From Salmonella enterica subsp. diarizonae (GTDB lineage Bacteria; Pseudomonadota; Gammaproteobacteria; Enterobacterales; Enterobacteriaceae): 64,000 bases of DNA. Below are positions 40,291 through 49,795 of the stretch, one piece after another; the first letter of the stretch is position 1, and each line of letters starts with the position of its first letter. The translations under genes were made by a program, and so were the position numbers. Below the pieces are notes generated by a model, which saw only the letters and a program-made list of their open reading frames with translations, ran no database searches and was not told where the DNA came from. The DNA is taken from NCBI RefSeq assembly GCF_008692785.1, contig NZ_VXJV01000008.1, forward strand, positions 1 through 64,000. Reading direction: 5' to 3'.

Positions 40291-42079
40291 TTTCCACCAC
40301 CTCTTCCTGTGTTCCACCCGGCACCCAATGCTGCGCCTGCTGATAGTGTTGCCAGAGCCGTTGATACAGGCCGCCCTGCGCCAACAGTTGCGTATGGTTC
40401 CCCATTTCCCTGAGCTGTCCGTCGGAAAACAGCAATATCACATCGGCCTGAGTCACCATTGAAAGACGATGCGCGACCATGATGACCGTCCGGCCGCGCA
40501 TGGCCGCCGCGAGCGCCTTGATAAGCGCCGCTTCGTTTTCCGGGTCAGCAAACGCCGTCGCCTCATCGAGCACCAGGATGGGGCGATCCTGCAAAATCGC
40601 CCGGGCAATAGTGATACGCTGCCGCTGGCCACCGGAGAGAAATACCCCGCGTTCCCCGACTCTCGTGTTGTAACCTTCTGGCAACACGCTAATAAAATCA
40701 TGGGCCTGCGCCACTCTGGCCGCCGCTATTACCGCCTCCAGCGGCGTATCCGGCGCGCCCAGACGAATGTTATTGGCTATCGTGTCGGCAAAAAGGAAGT
40801 TGTCCTGAAACACAAACGAGAGTTGCTTCATCAGGGTGTCCGTCTGCATATCGCGCAGATCCACGCCGCCAATACGGATATGGCCTTTGTCTGGATCGGC
40901 GTAACGCAGCAGCAAGCGCGCCACGGTGCTTTTTCCGGCGCCGCTTGGCCCGACCAGCGCCACAATTTGCCCGGCAGGCACATGAAAGCTTACCTCCTGC
41001 AACGCGGCGCCAGTACGCGCTTGCGGATAATGAAAGCTCACCTGCTCAAAGGTAATGCTCGCCTCTTTCGGCTGCTGGTCGGACAGCGGCAGCGATAACT
41101 CCGGCATCGCGAGTACCTGATAAATACGCTGAATGCTTAAACGCGTTTGCGCGACCAGGTTATTGAGCATCATCATTGGCATCACGGCTTCGGCCATCCC
41201 GCTGCCCAACAGTAAAACGGCCACCCACGCAGTAAAATCGAGACTGCCATAGTGCAACAGGCCGTACCCCGACCAGATCAGGACAACCAGGGTCGGGAGA
41301 GGATTCAGAATCGAGAAGGAAAAACGCGCTGAAAAACCGGCTTTGCGATACCAGGTTTTGAGCACATCGACCCACTCTTCAAGGGCGCGTTGATAGCGCA
41401 AAAAACTGGTGCTGCCGCTATCAAACGTTCTCACCACGGGCATGGCCTGCACGAACTCAATAACCGCCGCACTGACCTGCTCGCGCGCCTTATGATAACG
41501 CTGAGCCATATCTTCCGAACGCTGGCGGGCAAGCACGAGAACAACCGAGCCAAACGCCAGTACCCCCAGCGTCGCGATTGCCAGCCGCCAGTCCAGCCAG
41601 AACAAGATAACGATTGTCGCCAGTGGCATGATGATCGCGCGGGCATAGAGCGGCGTGCTGTCGGCCACAAAGATATGCAGTGACTTCACGTCATCCAGCA
41701 TCACTTTCGCCACTGACCCACTCCCCATTTGCTGTAACACGCCAGGCGGAAGCTGCAATGCTTTACGGGCTAACCTGCTGCGCAGAATATTCTCCAGATG
41801 AAAAGCCGCGTAATGAGAGGTGTTGAACGCCTGCAAGCGCAGAACAAAAGTTAAGACCACGCAGCCGATCACGCCGCCCAGCGGCCAGGCCGGAATAGCG
41901 TCAGGCGTCGCGCGAAGGTCGCGCAGGCTCCACGCCAGAAAAAGGAGCGCTCCCAGGCTGGTTAATGCCGCCAGCCCCGCCAGCGCCATCGCTAAAATAA
42001 CCTTCCGGCGAACCGGTGTAATCACCTGCCAGAGAGGAAATCGGGACAGCGATTCAGTATTGGATGATTGAGATGACAT
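40277..42079 (-). CDS. ybtP: YbtP, ABC transporter (permease-ATPase fusion) for ferric yersiniabactin
   Basis: YbtP is the partner of YbtQ, of equal length (600 residues) and the same layout: six membrane segments, then ATPase with Walker A GPSGAGKST, signature LSGGQRQR and Walker B ILVLDEATAFAD. The Phe-Ala after EAT differs slightly from the common EATSALD but leaves the acidic residue. It is the first gene of the minus-strand unit ybtPQXS. A Fur-like box and an apparent YbtA half-site lie 80-130 bp upstream of its start. Confidence 0.96.
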   Translation of the reverse strand: MSSQSSNTESLSRFPLWQVITPVRRKVILAMALAGLAALTSLGALLFLAWSLRDLRATPDAIPAWPLGGVIGCVVLTFVLRLQAFNTSHYAAFHLENILRSRLARKALQLPPGVLQQMGSGSVAKVMLDDVKSLHIFVADSTPLYARAIIMPLATIVILFWLDWRLAIATLGVLAFGSVVLVLARQRSEDMAQRYHKAREQVSAAVIEFVQAMPVVRTFDSGSTSFLRYQRALEEWVDVLKTWYRKAGFSARFSFSILNPLPTLVVLIWSGYGLLHYGSLDFTAWVAVLLLGSGMAEAVMPMMMLNNLVAQTRLSIQRIYQVLAMPELSLPLSDQQPKEASITFEQVSFHYPQARTGAALQEVSFHVPAGQIVALVGPSGAGKSTVARLLLRYADPDKGHIRIGGVDLRDMQTDTLMKQLSFVFQDNFLFADTIANNIRLGAPDTPLEAVIAAARVAQAHDFISVLPEGYNTRVGERGVFLSGGQRQRITIARAILQDRPILVLDEATAFADPENEAALIKALAAAMRGRTVIMVAHRLSMVTQADVILLFSDGQLREMGNHTQLLAQGGLYQRLWQHYQQAQHWVPGGTQEEVVENERQ

Positions 42080-42157
42080 GGGAGTGACTGAATTTCCTGA
42101 TGAATTTTTACGGACGCCAAAAACGACAATTCAGGGTGGCGTTCTGAGAATTAATGT

Positions 42158-42176
42158 GAATAATAAGCATTATCAA
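42158..42176 (-). promoter_or_regulatory. Fur-like box of the ybtP promoter
   Basis: GAATAATAAGCATTATCAA contains the inverted core ATAATnnnnATTAT. On the minus strand it follows the YbtA-like half-site at the same distance as at irp2, so Fur repression of ybtPQXS under iron plenty is likely. Confidence 0.7.
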
Positions 42177-42184
42177 TAACTCTT

Positions 42185-42207
42185 CTACCCCATTCGGTTC
42201 TATTTAT
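42185..42207 (-). promoter_or_regulatory. Half of a YbtA-type operator before ybtP
   Basis: Read on the plus strand, TACCCCATTCGG followed by TTCTATTTATA matches the reverse complement of the irp2 palindrome at 17 of 23 positions. The other half of the palindrome is not adjacent; a matching piece (TATGCCCGCATTGGTCT) lies beyond the ERIC element at 42410-42426. Confidence 0.65.
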
Positions 42208-42411
42208 ACCCTAAATAGTTCGAGTTGCAGGAAGGCGGTAAGCGAGGGAAGCCCCAGGAGCTTACAGAAGTAAGTGACTGGGGTGAGTGACAAATCTGTC
42301 TGGAGCAGATTTGAACGCCGCTTGCGGCGGCCCGTAAGGGCGGGCGAGGCCCAGAGATGGGCCGAGTAACCCGTAGCCAACGCACATGCAACTTGAAATA
42401 TGACGGGTATA
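42205..42411. repeat. ERIC element with about 80 bp of internal extra sequence
   Basis: The inner part (GGAAGGCGGTAAGCGAGGGA, then CCCCAGGAGCTTAC and AAGTAAGTGACTGGGGTGAG) is the classic ERIC sequence. The ends are inverted repeats: TATACCC...AGTTGCA on the left and TGCAACTTG...GGGTATA on the right. The element measures 207 bp against about 127 for the standard form. The difference is a GC-rich insertion from about 42290 to 42370 with its own stems (AAATCTG/CAGATTT, GCCGC/GCGGC). Confidence 0.88.
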
Positions 42412-42450
42412 TGCCCGCATTGGTCTAAGCCACAGGGAGATAACCAGGTC

Positions 42451-43410
42451 ATGACGGAGTCACCGCAAACGCAATCTGAAATCTCTATTCACCAGTTGGT
42501 GGTTGGGAAACCTGCAAACGATGGCAATATTCCTGCTCAGTGTGAACTGCTGCGCTGTTCGTTGCAGGAAGGTATGGATATTTTGCTCTGGAGGGGCCAT
42601 TTTGCGCGGCCTGAGACGTTGCAGCTACACGACGATCTGGGCAGGATTAACTTCTCGTGCATCCTGGAAGGCACATCACGCTTTGCAATTCAGGGACTCA
42701 GGCGCCACACCGACTGGGAGCTTGCGCGCAATCGCCATTACATTACCCATACACCAGACTGCCGCGGCAGCGCCTCCTATTGTGGCCGATTCGAGAGCAT
42801 TACCCTTTCCTTCAGCCCTGAAACCCTCGCGCTGTGGGTGCCGGATATTAACGCGGTCATTAAGAATAAGATCGACTCCCAATGCTGTTGCCAGCAGCAG
42901 CGTTGTAATGCTGAAACCCACTTAACGGCTCAGACTTTGCGTCACGCGCTGATGCGCATGCACGGCGGCTTCAGCCATGAACAAAAGCCGTCGACGCTAT
43001 GGTTGCAGGGGCAAAGTCTGGTCATGCTCAGTCTGGTGCTGGATGAACATCGCGAAGACGCCAGTTGCCTCTCCTGCCACTTCAACCCGATGGAACGCCA
43101 GAAACTGCTGCGGGCGAAGGATCTGCTGCTGGCTGATCTGACGCAAGCGCCGGGCGTCGCGGAGCTGGCCAGAGAGTCCGGTCTGAGCGTTCTCAAAATT
43201 AAGCGAGGCTTCCGCGTTCTGTTCAACAACAGCGTCTATGGCCTGTTTCAGGCTGAACGAATGCAGGAAGCCAGAAGACGCCTGGCCAACGGCAATACCT
43301 CCGTCATGACGGTGGCGGCCGATCTGGGCTATGCCAACGCCAGCCATTTCTCTACCGCCTTCCAGAAACAGTTTGGCGTAACCCCTTCGACCTTTAAACG
43401 CGTGATGTAA
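42451..43410 (+). CDS. ybtA: YbtA, AraC-type activator of yersiniabactin genes
   Basis: YbtA is an AraC-family regulator that, with bound yersiniabactin, activates ybtP, irp2 and fyuA and represses itself. The ATG at 42451 gives 319 residues (MTESPQTQSEISIHQ), the known length; an upstream in-frame start at 42400 lies within the ERIC element. The N-terminal part is the effector domain with a Cys-rich stretch (SQCCCQQQRCNAE, about 155). The C-terminal 100 residues form the double helix-turn-helix (VAELARESGLSVLKIKRGF, then VAADLGYANASHFSTAFQKQ). It is divergent from ybtP and followed by a strong terminator. Confidence 0.96.
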   Translation: MTESPQTQSEISIHQLVVGKPANDGNIPAQCELLRCSLQEGMDILLWRGHFARPETLQLHDDLGRINFSCILEGTSRFAIQGLRRHTDWELARNRHYITHTPDCRGSASYCGRFESITLSFSPETLALWVPDINAVIKNKIDSQCCCQQQRCNAETHLTAQTLRHALMRMHGGFSHEQKPSTLWLQGQSLVMLSLVLDEHREDASCLSCHFNPMERQKLLRAKDLLLADLTQAPGVAELARESGLSVLKIKRGFRVLFNNSVYGLFQAERMQEARRRLANGNTSVMTVAADLGYANASHFSTAFQKQFGVTPSTFKRVM

Positions 43411-43443
43411 CCTGGGTCGCGCCCCCATAAACGCCTCCCAGAC

Positions 43444-43480
43444 AGAGGCCCGGATACCCCATCCGGGCCTCTGTTCTTTC
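43444..43480 (+). terminator. Terminator of ybtA
   Basis: A perfect 12-bp stem (AGAGGCCCGGAT/ATCCGGGCCTCT) with an ACCCC loop, followed by a T-rich stretch, 34 bp after the ybtA stop. Confidence 0.8.
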
Positions 43481-43493
43481 CGCCTGTTACCAA

Positions 43494-43525
43494 CCCGAAA
43501 CGGGCATAAATAAACCCGTTTCGGG
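43494..43525 (+). promoter_or_regulatory. YbtA-type palindromic operator before irp2
   Basis: Perfect inverted repeat with 11-bp arms, CCCGAAACGGG and CCCGTTTCGGG, separated by CATAAATAAA. A 32-bp unit of the same layout lies before fyuA, and a split version lies before ybtP. The common position at YbtA-activated promoters supports this as the YbtA site. Confidence 0.8.
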
Positions 43526-43537
43526 TAGCGTCCAATT

Positions 43538-43556
43538 GTTAATAATTATTATTCTC
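43538..43556 (+). promoter_or_regulatory. Fur-like box of the irp2 promoter
   Basis: GTTAATAATTATTATTCTC, an AT-rich Fur-type palindrome (ATAATTATTAT core) 13 bp after the YbtA palindrome and about 45 bp before the irp2 start. Confidence 0.7.
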
Positions 43557-43600
43557 ATATTAACAATGCTTTTCGGTAAGACGTGCCATCAGGAGGAAGA

Positions 43601-46600
43601 ATGATTTCTGGCGCACCATCTCAGGATTCGCTGTTACCGGACAACCGCCACGCGGCTGATTACCAACAATTACGCGAGCGGCTTATACAGGAACTGAATT
43701 TAACGCCGCAGCAGTTACATGAAGAGAGCAATCTGATCCAGGCCGGCCTGGATTCCATAAGGTTGATGAGATGGTTACACTGGTTTCGTAAAAATGGCTA
43801 CCGCCTTACCCTTCGCGAGCTGTATGCCGCCCCCACGCTGGCGGCATGGAACCAGTTAATGCTCAGCCGGTCGCCGGAGAACGCGGAAGAAGAAACGCTG
43901 CCCGACGAATCATCCTGGCCGAATATGACCGAAAGTACCCCCTTCCCATTGACGCCGGTACAGCACGCCTACCTGACGGGCCGCATGCCGGGGCAGACGC
44001 TTGGCGGCGTGGGTTGCCACCTGTATCAGGAGTTTGAAGGCCATTGTCTGACGGCGTTGCAACTGGAGCAGGCCATCACGACCTTGCTGCAACGCCACCC
44101 AATGCTGCATATCGCCTTTCGCCCCGACGGGCAGCAGGTCTGGCTACCGCAACCTTACTGGAACGGCGTCACCGTTCATGATTTACGCCATAACGACGCT
44201 GAAAGCCGTCAGGCCTATCTGGAAGTACTGCGCCAGCGCCTGAGCCACCGTCTTTTACGCGTGGAAATCGGCGAAACGTTTGATTTTCAGTTGACGCTCT
44301 TGCCGGACAATCGCCACCGCCTCCATGTCAATATTGACCTGCTGATTATGGATGCCTCCAGCTTTACGCTTTTCTTCGATGAGCTTAACGCCCTGCTGGC
44401 CGGAGAATCGCTGTCGGCTATCGACACCCGCTATGATTTCCGTTCGTATTTGCTGCACCAGCAGAAGATCAATCAACCACTGAGAGACAACGCACGCGCT
44501 TACTGGCTGGCGAAAGCATCGACGCTTCCCCCCGCACCCGTCTTGCCGCTGGCCTGCGAACCCGCCACACTGCGCGAAGTCCGTAATACCCGGCGCCGCA
44601 TGATTGTCCCGGCAACACGCTGGCACGCCTTTAGCAACCGGGCCGGCGAGTATGGCGTGACGCCGACAATGGCGCTGGCGACCTGTTTTTCTGCCGTGCT
44701 GGCTCGCTGGGGCGGCCTGACGCGTCTGCTGCTTAACATCACCTTATTCGACCGCCAGCCGTTGCACCCGGCAGTTGGCGCGATGCTTGCCGATTTCACC
44801 AATATTCTTCTGCTGGATACCGCCTGCGATGGCGATACCGTCAGCAACCTGGCGCGTAAAAACCAGCTCACGTTTACGGAGGACTGGGAGCATCGTCACT
44901 GGTCCGGCGTCGAATTACTCCGTGAACTCAAACGCCAGCAGCGCTACCCCCACGGTGCCCCGGTGGTATTTACCAGCAATCTGGGACGTTCCCTCTACAG
45001 CAGCCGCGCAGAATCGCCGTTGGGCGAGCCGGAATGGGGCATCTCGCAAACGCCGCAGGTCTGGATAGATCATCTGGCGTTCGAGCATCACGGCGAGGTC
45101 TGGCTGCAATGGGACAGCAATGACGCGCTGTTCCCTCCGGCGTTAGTCGAAACGTTGTTCGACGCCTACTGCCAGTTGATTAACCAACTCTGCGATGACG
45201 AAAGCGCCTGGCAAAAGCCGTTTGCAGATATGATGCCCGCCCGCCAGCGCGCGATACGCGAACGGGTCAACGCCACCGGTGCCCCCATTCCCGAAGGCTT
45301 GCTGCATGAAGGCATTTTCCGTATCGCTCTGCAACAGCCACAGGCGCTGGCGGTAACGGACATGCGTTATCAGTGGAATTATTATGAGCTGACAGACTAT
45401 GCCCGCCGTGGCGCGAGCAGGTTAATCGAGTGCGGGGTTCAGCCCGGCGATAATGTGGCTATCACGATGTCGAAAGGCGCAGGACAACTTGTTGCGGTTC
45501 TGGCCGCCCTGCTGGCCGGGGCGGTTTACGTTCCGGTTTCGCTGGACCAGCCTGCCGCACGGCGCGAGAAAATCTACGCTGACGCCAGCGTCCGGCTGGT
45601 GCTCATTTGCCAGCACGACGCCAGCGCCTGGTCAGACGATATTCCCGTCCTTGCCTGGCAGCAGGCCATTGAGGCGGAGCCGATCGCCAACCCGGTGGTA
45701 CGCGCCCCCACGCAACCGGCCTACATTATCTACACCTCCGGCTCTACCGGCACGCCGAAAGGGGTGGTCATTTCTCACCGGGGAGCGCTCAACACCTGTT
45801 GCGATATCAATACCCGCTATCAGGTTGGCCCCGGTGACAGGGTGCTGGCCCTCTCCGCCCTGCATTTTGATTTATCGGTTTACGACATTTTTGGCGTACT
45901 GCGCGCGGGCGGCGCGCTGGTGATGGTGATGGAAAATCAACGGCGCGATCCTCATGCATGGTGTGAGCTGATCCAGCGCCATCAGGTCACGCTCTGGAAC
46001 AGCGTCCCGGCGCTGTTCGATATGCTGCTGACCTGGTGTGAAGGTTTCGCCGACGCCACGCCGGAAAATCTGCGCGCAGTGATGCTTTCCGGCGACTGGA
46101 TCGGGCTTGACCTCCCCGCCCGTTATCGGGCCTTCCGGCCACAAGGACAATTTATCGCGATGGGCGGCGCTACCGAGGCGTCTATCTGGTCTAACGCCTG
46201 CGAAATTCACGACGTCCCCGCCCACTGGCGTTCCATCCCTTACGGTTTCCCGCTAACCAACCAACGCTACCGGGTGGTGGATGAACGGGGCCGGGACTGC
46301 CCTGACTGGGTGCCGGGCGAATTATGGATTGGCGGCATCGGGGTCGCGGAAGGCTATTTCAACGATCCCCTGCGCAGCGAGCAGCAATTTTTGACGCACC
46401 CGGACGAGCGCTGGTATCGCACCGGCGATCTCGGCTGCTACTGGCCAGACGGCACAATAGAGTTCCTCGGTCGTCGCGACAAGCAGGTCAAAGTCGGAGG
46501 ATATCGCATCGAGCTGGGCGAAATCGAAAGCGCACTCAGCCAGTTGGCGGGGGTGAAACAAGCAACCGTTCTGGCGATCGGCGAAAAAGAAAAAACGCTG

Positions 46601-49600
46601 GCGGCATACGTGGTTCCTCAGGGCGAGGCTTTTTGCGTTACCGATCATCGGGACCCGGCACTGCCGCAGGCGTGGCACACGCTTGCGGGAACGTTGCCCT
46701 GTTGTGCTATCTCGCCAGAGATCTCCGCAGAACAGGTAGCCGATTTCCTTCAGCATCGCCTGTTAAAACTGAAGCCGGGTCACACCGCTGGCGCCGATCC
46801 TCTCCCCCTGATGAACTCACTCGCTATCCAGCCGCGCTGGCAGGCCGTGGTGGAACGCTGGTTAGCATTTCTGGTGACGCAACGGCGACTGAAGCCCGCA
46901 GCTGAAGGTTATCAGGTCTGCGCTGGTGAAGAACGCAAGGATGAGCACCCGAATTTCAGCGGACATGATTTAACGTTATCGCAAATTCTTCGCGGCACCC
47001 GCGACGAACTGTCGTTACTGAACGACGCGCAGTGGTCGCCGGAAAGCCTGGCCTTCAACCATCCGGCCAGCGCCCCATATATTCAGGAACTGGCGACAAT
47101 TTGCCAACAGCTTGCACAGCGCTTACAGCGCCCGGTACGCCTGCTTGAGGTGGGAACCCGCACCGGCCGCGCCGCAGAATCGCTGTTAGTACAACTCAAC
47201 GCCGGACAGGTTGAGTATGTCGGGCTTGAGCAGAGCCAGGAGATGCTCCTGAGCGCCCGGCAGAGGCTCGTCCCCTGGCCTGGTGCCCGTCTGTCCCCCT
47301 GGAATGCAGACACGCTGGCGGCGCACGCTCACTCGGCGGACATTATCTGGCTTAATAACGCCCTGCATCGTCTGCTGCCGGAAGATCCCGGGCTCCTTGC
47401 GACATTACAACAGCTTGCCGTTCCCGGCGCGCTGCTCTACGTGATGGAGTTTCGCCAGTTAACGCCGTCCGCCTTGCTCAGCACGCTCCTGTTAACCGAT
47501 GGACAGCCGGAGGCCCTGCTGCATAACAGTGCCGACTGGGCGGCGTTATTTAGCGCAGCCGCCTTCAACTGTCAGCATGGCGATGAGGTCGCGGGGTTAC
47601 AACGCTTCCTCGTACAATGTCCCGATAGCCAGGTGCGCCGCGATCCCCGTCAACTTCAGGCCGCCCTCGCCGGACGCCTGCCGGGGTGGATGGTGCCGCA
47701 ACGGATCGTCTTCCTCGACGCCTTACCGCTGACGGCTAACGGGAAGATTGACTATCAGGCGCTGAAGCGTCGTCATACTCCTGAAGCAGAAAACCAGGCC
47801 GAAGCGGATTTACCCCAGGGCGACATTGAAAAACAGGTTGCCGCCCTCTGGCAGCAACTCTTATCGACTGGCAATGTCACCAGAGAAACCGACTTCTTCC
47901 AGCAAGGCGGCGATAGCCTGCTGGCGACCCGTCTGACCGGACAACTTCATCAGGCAGGTTATGAAGCGCAATTAAGCGACCTGTTTAATCATCCCCGGCT
48001 GGCGGATTTTGCCGCCACGCTGCGTAAAATCGACGTCCCGGTCGAACAACCATTCGTCCACACCCCTGAAGATCGCTACCAGCCCTTTGCGCTTACCGAC
48101 GTGCAGCAGGCTTACCTGGTGGGGCGTCAGCCGGGCTTTGCCCTGGGCGGCGTCGGCTCACATTTCTTTGTTGAATTTGAAATTGCCGATCTGGACCTCA
48201 CCCGGCTGGAGACGGTCTGGAACCGATTAATCGCCCGCCACGATATGCTTCGAGCCGTCGTACGTGATGGACAGCAACAGGTGCTCGAACAGACGCCCCA
48301 CTGGGTGATAACCGCACACACCCTCCATACGCCTGAAGAGGCGTTGCGGGTGCGCGAAAAACTGGCGCATCAGGTACTCAACCCCGAAGTGTGGCCGGTA
48401 TTCGATCTCCAGGTCGGATACGTGGGCGGGATGCCCGCCCGCCTGTGGCTGTGTCTGGATAACCTGTTGCTTGACGGTCTGAGCATGCAGATCCTGCTGG
48501 CGGAGCTGGAGCACGGCTACCGCTACCCGCAGCAGTTGCCTCCGCCGCTGCCCGTCACCTTCAGGGATTATCTGCAACACCCCTCGCTACAGTCGCCCAA
48601 TCCAGATTCTCTGGCATGGTGGCAGGCGCAGCTTGATGATATTCCTCCGGCGCCTGCGTTGCCGCTGCGCTGCTTGCCTCAGGAGGTTGAAACACCGCGC
48701 TTCACCCGCCTGAACGGCGCGCTGGACAACACGCGCTGGCATCGTCTGAAAAAACGGGCGGCTGACGCCCATCTCACCCCGTCGGCCGTACTGTTATCGG
48801 TGTGGTCAACGGTTCTCTCTGCATGGAGTGCGCAGCCTGAGTTCACGCTTAACCTTACGCTTTTCGACAGGCGGCCGCTGCACCCGCAAATCAACCAGAT
48901 TCTGGGCGATTTCACCTCGCTGATGCTGCTGAGCTGGCATCCCGGCGAAAGCTGGCTGCACACCGCGCAGTCACTACAGCAGCGGCTGAGCCAGAACCTG
49001 AACCACCGCGATGTGTCAGCCATCCGCGTGATGCGTCAACTGGCGCAACGGCAAAACGTGCCAGCCACTCCGATGCCCGTCGTCTTTACCAGCGCGCTGG
49101 GCTTTGAGCAGGATAACTTCCTCGCCCGGTGTAATCTGCTCAAACCGGTCTGGGGCATCTCCCAGACGCCGCAGGTCTGGCTCGATCACCAGGTTTATGA
49201 ATCCGAAGGCGAACTGCGCTTTAACTGGGATTTTGTCGCCGCGCTGTTTCCTGCCGGGCAGGTGGAGCGCCAGTTTGAACAGTATTGCGCATTGCTAAAC
49301 CGAATGGCCGAGGATGAAAGCGGCTGGCAACTGCCGCTCGCCGCGCTGGTGCCTCCCGTTAAATACGCAGGGCAATGCGCAGATCGCTCACCGCGCGTAT
49401 GCCCTGAGCACTCTCAGCCACACATTGCGGCGGACGAGAGCACCGTCAGCCTGATTTGCGACGCCTTCCGCGAGGTGGTTGGCGAGTCTGTCACGCCCGC
49501 AGAAAACTTCTTTGAGGCGGGCGCAACGTCACTGAATCTGGTGCAACTGCACGTTTTGTTACAACGTCACGAATTTTCCACCCTGACGTTGCTTGACCTC

Positions 49601-49708
49601 TTCACCCACCCTTCTCCTGCCGCCCTGGCCGATTATCTGGCCGGCGTCGCCACGGTGGAAAAAACAAAACATCCTCGCCCTGTTCGCCGTCGTCAGCGGC
49701 GGATATAG
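43601..49708 (+). CDS. irp2: Irp2/HMWP2, yersiniabactin nonribosomal peptide synthetase
   Basis: HMWP2 loads salicylate and cyclises two cysteines into the first two thiazoline rings. From ATG 43601 (ribosome site AGGAGGAAGA) it has 2035 residues. Order: aryl carrier (Ser52 in AGLDSIRLM), cyclisation domain 1 (about 105-530), adenylation domain with [14 protein letters not shown] near 709-722, an embedded methyltransferase-like domain ([14 protein letters not shown], about 1178; degenerate GTRTG, the epimerase-type region), peptidyl carrier 1 (Ser1439 in GGDSLLATR), cyclisation domain 2 (about 1490-1920) and peptidyl carrier 2 (Ser1977 in EAGATSLNL). All three carrier serines fall at the published positions. 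An in-frame GTG at 43583 is a less likely start. Confidence 0.98.
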   Translation: MISGAPSQDSLLPDNRHAADYQQLRERLIQELNLTPQQLHEESNLIQAGLDSIRLMRWLHWFRKNGYRLTLRELYAAPTLAAWNQLMLSRSPENAEEETLPDESSWPNMTESTPFPLTPVQHAYLTGRMPGQTLGGVGCHLYQEFEGHCLTALQLEQAITTLLQRHPMLHIAFRPDGQQVWLPQPYWNGVTVHDLRHNDAESRQAYLEVLRQRLSHRLLRVEIGETFDFQLTLLPDNRHRLHVNIDLLIMDASSFTLFFDELNALLAGESLSAIDTRYDFRSYLLHQQKINQPLRDNARAYWLAKASTLPPAPVLPLACEPATLREVRNTRRRMIVPATRWHAFSNRAGEYGVTPTMALATCFSAVLARWGGLTRLLLNITLFDRQPLHPAVGAMLADFTNILLLDTACDGDTVSNLARKNQLTFTEDWEHRHWSGVELLRELKRQQRYPHGAPVVFTSNLGRSLYSSRAESPLGEPEWGISQTPQVWIDHLAFEHHGEVWLQWDSNDALFPPALVETLFDAYCQLINQLCDDESAWQKPFADMMPARQRAIRERVNATGAPIPEGLLHEGIFRIALQQPQALAVTDMRYQWNYYELTDYARRGASRLIECGVQPGDNVAITMSKGAGQLVAVLAALLAGAVYVPVSLDQPAARREKIYADASVRLVLICQHDASAWSDDIPVLAWQQAIEAEPIANPVVRAPTQPAYIIYTSGSTGTPKGVVISHRGALNTCCDINTRYQVGPGDRVLALSALHFDLSVYDIFGVLRAGGALVMVMENQRRDPHAWCELIQRHQVTLWNSVPALFDMLLTWCEGFADATPENLRAVMLSGDWIGLDLPARYRAFRPQGQFIAMGGATEASIWSNACEIHDVPAHWRSIPYGFPLTNQRYRVVDERGRDCPDWVPGELWIGGIGVAEGYFNDPLRSEQQFLTHPDERWYRTGDLGCYWPDGTIEFLGRRDKQVKVGGYRIELGEIESALSQLAGVKQATVLAIGEKEKTLAAYVVPQGEAFCVTDHRDPALPQAWHTLAGTLPCCAISPEISAEQVADFLQHRLLKLKPGHTAGADPLPLMNSLAIQPRWQAVVERWLAFLVTQRRLKPAAEGYQVCAGEERKDEHPNFSGHDLTLSQILRGTRDELSLLNDAQWSPESLAFNHPASAPYIQELATICQQLAQRLQRPVRLLEVGTRTGRAAESLLVQLNAGQVEYVGLEQSQEMLLSARQRLVPWPGARLSPWNADTLAAHAHSADIIWLNNALHRLLPEDPGLLATLQQLAVPGALLYVMEFRQLTPSALLSTLLLTDGQPEALLHNSADWAALFSAAAFNCQHGDEVAGLQRFLVQCPDSQVRRDPRQLQAALAGRLPGWMVPQRIVFLDALPLTANGKIDYQALKRRHTPEAENQAEADLPQGDIEKQVAALWQQLLSTGNVTRETDFFQQGGDSLLATRLTGQLHQAGYEAQLSDLFNHPRLADFAATLRKIDVPVEQPFVHTPEDRYQPFALTDVQQAYLVGRQPGFALGGVGSHFFVEFEIADLDLTRLETVWNRLIARHDMLRAVVRDGQQQVLEQTPHWVITAHTLHTPEEALRVREKLAHQVLNPEVWPVFDLQVGYVGGMPARLWLCLDNLLLDGLSMQILLAELEHGYRYPQQLPPPLPVTFRDYLQHPSLQSPNPDSLAWWQAQLDDIPPAPALPLRCLPQEVETPRFTRLNGALDNTRWHRLKKRAADAHLTPSAVLLSVWSTVLSAWSAQPEFTLNLTLFDRRPLHPQINQILGDFTSLMLLSWHPGESWLHTAQSLQQRLSQNLNHRDVSAIRVMRQLAQRQNVPATPMPVVFTSALGFEQDNFLARCNLLKPVWGISQTPQVWLDHQVYESEGELRFNWDFVAALFPAGQVERQFEQYCALLNRMAEDESGWQLPLAALVPPVKYAGQCADRSPRVCPEHSQPHIAADESTVSLICDAFREVVGESVTPAENFFEAGATSLNLVQLHVLLQRHEFSTLTLLDLFTHPSPAALADYLAGVATVEKTKHPRPVRRRQRRI

Positions 49709-49795
49709 CGCGAAGCAAACTGATTTTCCCCAAAACGCCATCGCGAACGCATGGCGTTCCATTGACTTTGTGAATCTTAGGAAACGAGACCGATT

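Noticed and set aside
40469-41098. Long plus-strand frames inside ybtP and ybtQ (for example 209 residues)
   Set aside because: They are antisense shadows in GC-rich coding DNA; the Arg/His-rich text is typical of such shadows.
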